Assembly (NCBI GenBank): GCA_015486915.1
Contig: WFQS01000236.1
Coordinates: forward strand, 1 to 6,569
From: Desulfobacteraceae bacterium
GTDB lineage: Bacteria; Desulfobacterota; Desulfobacteria; Desulfobacterales; Desulfobacteraceae
DNA length: 6,569 nucleotides
Reading direction: 5' to 3'
The position numbers and the translations under genes were made by a program. This document shows positions 1-4,793 of the stretch, in pieces (position 1 is the first letter of the stretch; the number at the start of each line of letters is the position of its first letter). Below the pieces are notes generated by a model. That model searched no databases. It was given only the letters and a program-made list of their open reading frames with translations, and was not told the origin of the DNA.

Positions 1-43
1 ATATTGGTCAGCCCCACTTGTTTTTTATAACGGCCATGAGGCA

Positions 44-142
44 GATCCGAACTGCGTTACAGTGCCTCAAAAAATCAGATATTTTGACGAACATAAAAAG
101 AGCATCAGTTACTCATTCAAAAGTGAGCTCTTTCATATAAAA
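44..142 (+). repeat. Direct repeat copy A flanking the corrinoid cassette
   Basis: The right block (88-142) matches 3346-3400 at about 52 of 55 bases by eye, and the left block (44-62) matches 3317-3335 at 18 of 19. About 15 bases between the blocks are extra in this copy. The left block sits in an imperfect palindrome with arms GAGGCA (38-43) and TGCCTC (63-68). The right block holds a hairpin: 97-107 pairs with 124-133 around one bulged A. On the - strand that hairpin ends in a run of five T. The similarity is far above chance, and the copies lie just outside the riboswitch promoter and just beyond the cbiZ-fusion gene. Confidence 0.85.
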
Positions 143-156
143 TTTATTCTTTTAAG

Positions 157-185
157 TTGACTTTTCACTTAATACAAAATATTTA
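157..185 (+). promoter_or_regulatory. Sigma70-type promoter of the riboswitch-cbiZ unit
   Basis: TTGACT (157-162) and TATTTA (180-185) are separated by exactly 17 bases. Transcription would start near 191-193, immediately before the first paired base of the cobalamin riboswitch at 194, which is where an aptamer transcript should begin. The -35 box is close to consensus and the -10 box is moderate. No other promoter candidate of this quality was seen between 1 and 194. Confidence 0.65.
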
Positions 186-193
186 AATACTCA

Positions 194-382
194 TTCAGGT
201 GCTTTTCAGCATAAAATGGAACTCCGTTAAATTCGGAGGCGGACCCGCCGCTGTAATCGTGGACGAAAACCGAAAAAGCCACTGACCGGTAAAACTGCTC
301 ATCCTCTTAAAGAAGCAGGGTTAATACCGGTTGGGAAGGTTCGGCAATTAGGAAGATACGAAAGCCAGAAGACATGCCTGAA
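194..382 (+). promoter_or_regulatory. Cobalamin (B12) riboswitch aptamer
   Basis: Conserved landmarks appear in family order. There is a closing stem TTCAGG (194-199) with CCTGAA (377-382); a CTCCG/CGGAG arm (222-226 with 234-238); a core GGCGGACCCGCCGCTGTAA (238-256); GCCACTG (278-284); a long arm with ACCGGTA pairing to TACCGGT and an inner CTGC/GCAG; then TGGGAAGG (332-339); and the B12-box-like AAGCCAGAAGACATGCCTG (362-380). In this family adenosylcobalamin or a related corrinoid usually binds the RNA and switches off downstream uptake or synthesis genes. Downstream lies a BtuF-CbiZ fusion, a fitting target. No canonical expression platform directly follows; the only strong terminator is about 220 nt further on. 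Confidence 0.95.
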
Positions 383-542
383 CAAAGCAGTGTGTGACCC
401 TTGTGAATGTTCTGTAGGGCACTATTTCAAAAAAAGGCTTTGATTTGAGTTTTGTGAGTTTTGTGAATTCATAAAATTCCATTTTTAAAATTTGAGCCTG
501 GCATTGAAATCATAGGCAGACAGGGCATTATTAAAGGTTGCG
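383..542 (+). other. Long untranslated leader segment, no assigned function
   Basis: This lies between the riboswitch and a short ORF. I see no gene, no tRNA and no second riboswitch class I can name. It contains a possible small stem (GCCT at 496-499 with AGGC at about 514-517) and the ribosome-binding site AAAGG (533-537) of the ORF at 543. It could be decayed sequence of a former transporter gene or an extended regulatory leader; the sequence alone does not decide. Confidence 0.4.
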
Positions 543-660
543 ATGAATATCCTCGAGGTTAAGGAACGCTGTGCATATAAAAATATTTGGATATAAAAAC
601 GGATATCCCTTTATCGATGTTTTCGGTGAAGGGATTTTTTTATCTGTAATGTATACTATC
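543..660 (+). pseudogene. Leader ORF resembling a decayed ABC ATPase (BtuD/FecE-type) N-terminus
   Basis: The ATG at 543 has AAAGG five bases upstream and opens 17 codons (MNILEVKERCAYKNIWI) ending at TAA 594-596. The peptide reads like the first strand of BtuD/FhuC-type ABC ATPases, which commonly begin with a MxxLEVKxLxFxYK pattern. Shifting frame after the stop gives KTDIPLSMFSVKGFF, like the usual KDISLSV-KGEFF stretch. A further one-base shift in the seven-T run gives LSVM, where a Walker A region normally follows with IGPNGSGKS. That motif itself is not readable. A corrinoid ABC ATPase would fit the operon before a BtuF domain. The alternative is a genuine regulatory leader peptide, because the same bases form a good terminator. 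This is eye alignment only. Confidence 0.35.
605..641 (+). terminator. Intrinsic terminator inside the riboswitch leader
   Basis: A 13-bp stem, 605-617 with 623-635, has a five-base loop and two G-U pairs and runs into seven T (635-641). It lies between the riboswitch and the first full gene, so it could serve as a transcription attenuator for the downstream genes. A weaker competing hairpin, GGATAT (589-594) with ATATCC (603-608), overlaps its 5' arm. That hairpin also overlaps the stop codon of the 17-codon ORF, so ribosome position or aptamer folding could shift the balance. The control link is inferred; the hairpin itself is plain. Confidence 0.75.
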
Positions 661-714
661 CGAACAGTATGGCACAGATTTGAGTTGTTTAATGATTTTT
701 AAAGGAGAAAAATA

Positions 715-1014
715 ATGAACCAGTATAACCCTAAAATTTTCAGCACTTCAGACTCCTGTTCTTTGGACAAGGATTGTCCGGTTTACACAATAATTGACGG
801 AAAATTGTTTCGGACAGCTTTTCATCCCCTTGGATGGTCTGAATTCCCAGATTATTATTTTGGTGATGATGGAAAAATATACAGGACAAAGTATAACAAG
901 CTTGGCTTTGGCAGTAAACCCGATTATGAATTCAGTAAAGACGGAAAAATATATCGTACAAAAAATCATCCGGATGGATTCAGGGATCATCCCGATTATG
1001 AAATCAGAGATTAA
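715..1014 (+). CDS. Small repeat protein: three 24-residue DGK-YRT-PDY repeats, unknown function
   Basis: The 99-residue protein starts at an ATG with a strong AAAGGAG (701-707) seven bases upstream. After a 27-residue lead, the rest is three repeats of exactly 24 residues: 28-51, 52-75 and 76-99. Each follows the pattern DGK(I/L)(Y/F)RT, a variable stretch with a fixed G, then PDY and an aromatic or aliphatic residue. The third repeat ends at the stop codon. Residues 18-27 (DKDCPVYTII) look like a worn half-repeat. There is no signal peptide or membrane segment. The spacing of short beta-prone pieces with turns (DGK, PDY) suggests a small all-beta repeat fold. It ends 27 bases before the BtuF-CbiZ gene and lies behind the same riboswitch, so a corrinoid-related role is possible by position only. 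I do not recognise the family. Confidence 0.8.
   Translation: MNQYNPKIFSTSDSCSLDKDCPVYTIIDGKLFRTAFHPLGWSEFPDYYFGDDGKIYRTKYNKLGFGSKPDYEFSKDGKIYRTKNHPDGFRDHPDYEIRD
796..1011 (+). repeat. Three tandem 72-bp coding repeats
   Basis: Units at 796-867, 868-939 and 940-1011 encode the three 24-residue repeats with no linker. The last two are closest: both start with the same GACGGAAAAATATA-type stretch (one base differs) and both contain CCCGATTATGAA. The exact period and the different wear of each unit point to internal duplication followed by divergence under selection for the protein pattern. Confidence 0.85.
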
Positions 1015-1041
1015 TAGAAACAATTTTTTTTAAGGGATCTT

Positions 1042-3087
1042 ATGCAAATAAAAAAAAATTTACGCATTCCCATGTGCTGTATAATTGTTTTCTGGTTATT
1101 GACTTTCTGCACCACATCAATTGCCGCGTATCCTGTAAGTATTCAGGATTCAAAAGGGAATCATTTAGTATTTGCAAGCCAGCCGCAGGCCGTAGTATCT
1201 CTTGTGCCTTCGGCTGCTGAAATTCTTTTTAAAATTGGTGCAAAAAAATTTATTAAAGCCATTACCTATCATGACTGCACTCTGAAAGGTGCTGAAGGTA
1301 AACTCATAGCAGGCGGGTTTTTCAGCCCAAGCCTTGAAAAAATAAAATCAGTTTCACCTGATTTGATCATCCTCTCACCCATTCACAAAAATTTAATTAA
1401 AATTTTTAAACAAACAGATTGTAAATTATTTGTTTTTAAAACATCTTCCATTGAAGACTCTTATAGAAACATAAGGGCACTTGGAAAGATATTTAATCGT
1501 GAAAATCAGGCGGAAAAGGTAATTAAAGAAAATATATCCGAAATAAATCATATAAAACTGAAACTTGCCGGAATTAAGAATTTAAAGAGGAAAAGGGTTA
1601 TGCGGCTTATGGGAAAAAAAACCATAATGACACCGGGAAGCGATTCTTTCCAGAATGAGATAATACGTGCCGCAGGAGGTATCTCCCCTGATTTTGGGAA
1701 AAAGGGAGATATTGTACAGGTTACAAAAAAAGAATGGATGAATTTTAACCCTGAGTTTATTTACGGGTGTACCCCTGAAAAAAAACTGGCAAAAAAAATT
1801 TTCCAGCAACCCGGGTGGAAAGATGTTGCCGCTGTGAAAAACAGAAGAATTTATTTTTTCCCCTGTGACTTAACATGCAGGGCTTCCACCAACACAGGAT
1901 ATTTTGTATCCTGGCTGTCCTCTGAAATTTATACAGATGAATTTTCCAATCCGGAAAACGATATACTTTCCACTGGCATCACCCGGAAAAGGCCATTAAA
2001 AGTTAATCTTGAATATGTCAGATCTGCCGCAATATACTACAGCAATATTTTTGATTTTGAGAATAAAACTCTTTTAATTGATTTTAAATCTCCCATGAAA
2101 ATTGTTTCAACTCTGGAAGGCTCCCGGGATAATATCACAAGTATTGCAAATCATTTTACTCCGCCGCCTACATGGGGACCAGGCTATAAAACAGGAATTG
2201 ACCATTTAAGGTCATCTATTTTAAAAGCAGTTAACAGGCAGGCAAAGAGCACTTCATTATTAATAACCGGTGCTGATATGGATAAACTTTCCATTCAGAC
2301 GCAAAGCTATAAGGATATGAAAGTTTACGCCTTTGTCACGGCAGGGGTCATGGGAAATGCCCAGAGAATGTCGAAAGATACCGGCAGGTTTTATGAACCA
2401 GGAACTATAAATATCATAATTATTACCAACATGAAACTTTCCCAAAGAGCAATGACACGGGCAATCATCACGGCCACGGAAGGAAAAACAGCAGCACTTG
2501 ATGACCTGGATATCAGATCAAGCTTTACCCCTGGGATAAATGAGGCCACGGGAACGGGCACGGATAATGTCCTTGTGGTGCAGGGATGCGGTGTAAAAAT
2601 AGACAACACCGGCGGACATTCAAAGATGGGCGAATTGATTGCAAAGGCGGTCTATACAGGTGTTAAAGAGGCAGTGCTGAAACAGAACGGAATTTATGCA
2701 GAACGGTCTGTTTTTCAACGCCTTAAGGAAAGAAAAATCAACATATATCAACTTGTAAGTGGTGCCGGCTGCGCCTGTGCCTGCAAAAACGATAATTTTG
2801 CAGCCATGGTGGAACATATTCTCCTGGAACCTGAATACGCTGGTTTTATAGAGGCTTCACTTGCCATAAGTGATGAATATGAAAAAGGATTAATCAAGGA
2901 TCTCACCTCATTTAAAATGTGGTGCACAAATATTGCCGAATCCATTGCAGGGACAAGGATTGAAAAAATTAATGATATTATTTCGAACGACACTCTGCCA
3001 ATGCCGGTAAAAACAGCTCTTAATGCCATTATGACCGGTATAAAGGTACGACAATTATTTAATTATAAAAAAAAGAGTAAAATGTGA
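1042..3087 (+). CDS. cbiZ: Exported BtuF-CbiZ fusion: corrinoid-binding domain plus adenosylcobinamide amidohydrolase
   Basis: The 681-residue protein starts at an ATG with AAGGGA (1032-1037) four bases upstream. Residues 1-28 are a Sec signal peptide: basic start, hydrophobic core 12-23, SIA/A cleavage. The cysteine at 23 lacks a proper lipobox. Residues 32-300 are a BtuF-type periplasmic binding domain, with VVSLVPSAAEILFKIGA (51-67), a lysine-rich backbone helix (about 137-190) and PGWKDVAAVKNRRIY (257-271). Residues about 320-550 match CbiZ, with NITSIANHF (364-372), ATGTGTDNVLVVQGCG (502-517) and GGHSKMGELIAKAVY (524-538). CbiZ removes the aminopropanol arm from (adenosyl)cobinamide, giving cobyric acid that can be rebuilt with a new lower ligand. 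Residues 551-670 are an extra tail with three near-adjacent cysteines (577, 579, 581). The riboswitch upstream supports a corrinoid role. The export signal would place the amidase outside the cytoplasm, unlike classic CbiZ. No permease or ATPase is adjacent. Confidence 0.9.
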   Translation: MQIKKNLRIPMCCIIVFWLLTFCTTSIAAYPVSIQDSKGNHLVFASQPQAVVSLVPSAAEILFKIGAKKFIKAITYHDCTLKGAEGKLIAGGFFSPSLEKIKSVSPDLIILSPIHKNLIKIFKQTDCKLFVFKTSSIEDSYRNIRALGKIFNRENQAEKVIKENISEINHIKLKLAGIKNLKRKRVMRLMGKKTIMTPGSDSFQNEIIRAAGGISPDFGKKGDIVQVTKKEWMNFNPEFIYGCTPEKKLAKKIFQQPGWKDVAAVKNRRIYFFPCDLTCRASTNTGYFVSWLSSEIYTDEFSNPENDILSTGITRKRPLKVNLEYVRSAAIYYSNIFDFENKTLLIDFKSPMKIVSTLEGSRDNITSIANHFTPPPTWGPGYKTGIDHLRSSILKAVNRQAKSTSLLITGADMDKLSIQTQSYKDMKVYAFVTAGVMGNAQRMSKDTGRFYEPGTINIIIITNMKLSQRAMTRAIITATEGKTAALDDLDIRSSFTPGINEATGTGTDNVLVVQGCGVKIDNTGGHSKMGELIAKAVYTGVKEAVLKQNGIYAERSVFQRLKERKINIYQLVSGAGCACACKNDNFAAMVEHILLEPEYAGFIEASLAISDEYEKGLIKDLTSFKMWCTNIAESIAGTRIEKINDIISNDTLPMPVKTALNAIMTGIKVRQLFNYKKKSKM

Positions 3088-3115
3088 AAGTAAATCATAG
3101 CTCTTTCATGTACCT

Positions 3116-3157
3116 TTACAAAAGTTTTAGAAGCCAGACCTTCATTGTAGTTTTTTT
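3116..3157 (+). terminator. Weak candidate terminator after the cbiZ-fusion gene
   Basis: TTACAA (3116-3121) pairs with TTGTAG (3145-3150, one wobble) and GAAG (3130-3133) with CTTC (3140-3143) inside it, followed by seven T (3151-3157). The internal loop is lopsided and GC content low, so it is only a candidate. Its position, 28 bases after the stop codon and just before convergent sequence, is right. Confidence 0.35.
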
Positions 3158-3161
3158 ATTT

Positions 3162-3316
3162 TCACAGAGTCTGCATGCGGTCAAGTTCCTTTATGATTTC
3201 ATCTGGTAAATGTTCAGGACGGTGTTTCATCTTTTCAAGGGTCAATTCTTGAAGCCTTTTTTCCATTGTTTTTTCTCCGGCATTCTGCCAGTTCGCAAAG
3301 ACATCCCGTTCAAGCG
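3162..3316 (-). pseudogene. C-terminal stub of an MttB-family corrinoid-dependent methyltransferase
   Basis: Reading on the - strand from 3316 to a TGA at 3162-3164, the frame encodes about 50 residues beginning LERDVFANWQNAGEK and continuing with a lysine/glutamate-rich helix, then HRPEHLPDEIIKELDRM and the stop. This resembles the end of trimethylamine or glycine-betaine methyltransferase (MttB superfamily) proteins: a DR-x-W-x-x-G segment, a helix, and a KPEPLP-x-x-x-x-x-ELDR tail. Full proteins are near 480-500 residues, so about nine tenths is missing. The frame meets TAA (3330-3332) just inside repeat copy B, and no start codon or ribosome-binding site suits it. It is a relic whose upstream part was replaced by the repeat. 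The family call is from recall, not a search. Confidence 0.6.
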
Positions 3317-3400
3317 GATCTGAACTGCGTTACAGCACCTCTCAGCGAACATAAAAAGAGCATCAGTTACTCTGTCAAAAGTGAGCTCTTTCTTATAAAA
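3317..3400 (+). repeat. Direct repeat copy B flanking the corrinoid cassette
   Basis: This is the partner of the repeat at 44-142, in the same orientation about 3.27 kb away. It has the same two blocks (3317-3335 and 3346-3400) but lacks the roughly 15-base middle. Its left palindrome arm is absent: the bases before 3317 are the MttB-like stub instead. That makes position 3316/3317 a likely rearrangement breakpoint. Confidence 0.85.
3355..3391 (-). terminator. Hairpin terminator for the - strand usp transcript, within repeat copy B
   Basis: Read on the - strand, AAAGAGCTCA (3391-3382) pairs with TGATGCTCTTT (3365-3355) around one bulged base and ends in a run of five T (3357-3353). It lies about 50 bases after the stop codon of the universal stress protein gene, with no gene between. 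The identical hairpin in copy A suggests the repeat family can carry terminators from place to place. Confidence 0.55.
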
Positions 3401-3441
3401 AATGAGCGGGGCTTTTAAAGAGAATGCGGAAATCATTACCT

Positions 3442-3831
3442 TTATTTCAAGGTAAGAACGGGGCAGGGGGCTTCCAGTATTACAAACTGGGCTGTAGAGC
3501 CAAAAACGATTTTACCGAGTTTTGACCTTTTTTTAATTCCAATGATAATTTCGTCAACTTTTTTTTCCTTTGCAAACTGAACAATGTCTTCTCCAGGGGT
3601 GAGTCCTCTTATGAGAAGGTGAGTTTCACAGGATACACCATTTTTTTTAAATTCCTCATCTGCATAGTAGTTCAGTTTGTTTTCGGCTTCCGCAATATCG
3701 GCTTTTGATGCATCTGAAGCACTTGAGGTCACAAGATACACAAAGGCATTTGATTGTTTTGCCCTTTTTACGGCAATATCAATTGCCCTTAATGACTTAT
3801 TTCTTTTGTCATAACACACTAATAATTTCAT
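3442..3831 (-). CDS. Universal stress protein, UspA domain
   Basis: The 129-residue single-domain protein has an AAGGAA ribosome-binding site 7 bases before the ATG. It opens with MKLLVCYD, the first strand with the aspartate (D8) that contacts adenine in nucleotide-binding Usps, and closes with the typical CPVLTLK strand (123-129). The nucleotide loop is GIKKRSKLGKIVFGSTAQ (98-115): the first Gly, the nine-residue spacer and the final GS (111-112) are kept, but the second Gly of the GxxG is Lys (101), a variant I recall in other Usps. ATP or AMP binding is plausible but unproven. It is the last gene of the - strand run, 155 bases after the YbaK-type gene, and is probably followed by the terminator at 3355-3391. 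Its specific stress role cannot be read from sequence. Confidence 0.9.
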   Translation of the reverse strand: MKLLVCYDKRNKSLRAIDIAVKRAKQSNAFVYLVTSSASDASKADIAEAENKLNYYADEEFKKNGVSCETHLLIRGLTPGEDIVQFAKEKKVDEIIIGIKKRSKLGKIVFGSTAQFVILEAPCPVLTLK

Positions 3832-3986
3832 CTGTTTTTTCCTTAAATTTTTAAATTAACACTACAAAAAATGACAATGCCAGCAACTTTCAATTTTTTA
3901 TGGCATAAATTCAGTGTCAGGGCATCGCTGCCATATACAGATTGAGATCTTCAATAAATTCTTCCCAAACAAGAGCAAATGGCATA

Positions 3987-4439
3987 TTAAATATAAGCTG
4001 CATTGCATAGTTTCTGTAAATCCCGCGCCTTTAATTTAAAGGACTTGTCATGAACACCGGGATTTAAAAAAAGTTGGTCCTGCTTGAGGAGCGCTTTGTC
4101 CATATATACGGGTAAAGGATCTTTATGGCCGAAAGGAGGTACACATCCTACTTCGCATCCAACGCTTTCCAGGACTTTGTCAGGCTTTGCAAATGAGACT
4201 TTTTTTGTTCCTATTCCGGCAGCGGCTTCTTTCCAGTTCACCCTTTTGTTCCCGGGAAGGACAAGAACCACCATCTGTTTTTCCTTTGTTAACAGAACAA
4301 GGGATTTTACGGTTTCAGCTTCACTTACATTCAAAGCTTCAGCCATTGCAGGATTGGTAAAAACCGGTTCGTGATTAAAAACTTCATAGGAAATTTTATT
4401 GTCTTCAAGCATTTTTACAATATTTTCCTCAAGTGTCAT
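3987..4439 (-). CDS. YbaK/ProX-type aminoacyl-tRNA deacylase
   Basis: The 150-residue cytoplasmic editing protein belongs to the YbaK/EbsC/prolyl-tRNA deacylase superfamily, which hydrolyses mischarged tRNAs such as Cys- or Ala-tRNA(Pro). It shows NHEPVFTNPAMAEALNV (22-38), the conserved lysine K45 in TVKSLVL, GCVPPFGH (98-105), YMD (112-114) and NPGVHDKSFKL (126-136), in the usual order and at normal family length. Start choice: the reading frame is open upstream to 4742, but GGAG eight bases before this ATG (AAAGGAGAAAAGCAA-ATG) and the exact start of the fold mark 4439 as the true start. Upstream is a truncated CCG-domain fragment in the same frame, so a longer fusion could also be made. 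The exact tRNA substrate is not decided. Confidence 0.88.
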   Translation of the reverse strand: MTLEENIVKMLEDNKISYEVFNHEPVFTNPAMAEALNVSEAETVKSLVLLTKEKQMVVLVLPGNKRVNWKEAAAGIGTKKVSFAKPDKVLESVGCEVGCVPPFGHKDPLPVYMDKALLKQDQLFLNPGVHDKSFKLKARDLQKLCNAAYI

Positions 4440-4742
4440 TTGCTTTTCTCCTTTCATCTTTTGGTTGCAACTCTTGGGGACCTTAACTGTCACCTTTTTT
4501 TCCGTTTCCATGATTCCGTCATTTAACATAACAGCACAGAAAGGACATGCAGATATCACAGTTTCTGCATTAGTTGCAACAATTTCTTTTGCACGCACAT
4601 TATTTATCCTCTCCCCGATATTCTCCTCCATGAACATTCTGCCCCAGCCTGCACCGCAGCACATCACCTTAGATCTGTTTTTCTCAATTTCAATAAGAAA
4701 ATTTTCAGCATAGGGTTTATTACACATAAACGGCACGTCCAT
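4440..4742 (-). pseudogene. Truncated CCG-domain fragment of an HdrD-like Fe-S oxidoreductase
   Basis: About 100 codons resemble the last part of HdrD/GlpC-like Fe-S proteins. CCGAGWGRMFMEENIGERIN (28-47) is followed by ISACPFC (63-69). CCG to CxxC spacing is 35 residues, as in the family motif Cx31-39-CCG-x35-36-CxxC. The first cysteine of that motif is missing; the only upstream cysteine is C7, 20 residues before CCG. An in-frame TGA directly precedes the ATG at 4742, so the N-terminal ferredoxin, any membrane part and the first CCG domain are gone. Intact relatives often sit beside etfAB and pass electrons from acyl-CoA oxidation toward menaquinone, matching the neighbour etfA 51 bases upstream. 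The frame runs into the YbaK-type gene with no stop. It is most likely a relic, though a small expressed CCG protein or fusion is possible. Confidence 0.7.
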
Positions 4743-4793
4743 TCAAAGTCTCAAAAAAGATTAAAAAAAATTTCAAAGAATGCCAGGTTATTA

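Noticed and set aside
471..561. 31-codon frame ending PRG that overlaps the 543 ATG, considered as the end of a BtuC permease
   Set aside because: It has no start, and its sequence (KFEPGIEIIGRQGIIKG) does not look like the hydrophobic C-terminus of FecCD-type permeases.
490..600. Second tandem riboswitch (c-di-GMP-like ACAGGGCA at 519-526)
   Set aside because: The rest of the c-di-GMP aptamer core is absent, and no other aptamer class fits the conserved bases.
653..670. ATACT ... AGTAT inverted repeat upstream of the 715 gene as an operator
   Set aside because: Five-base arms in AT-rich sequence; no regulator gene nearby to support it.
3242..3436. 64-codon - strand ORF across repeat copy B
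   Set aside because: It is out of frame with the MttB-like reading, spans the repeat and has no family resemblance; the stub frame explains this stretch better.
3890..3940. TATGGCA/TGCCATA inverted repeat after the YbaK-type gene as a terminator
   Set aside because: Loop over 20 bases and no T run on the - strand; it is followed by A residues instead.
3917..3985. 22-codon - strand ORF between the YbaK-type and usp genes (MPFALVWEEFIEDLNLYMAA start)
   Set aside because: No clear ribosome-binding site, no recognisable similarity, and length within chance expectation.
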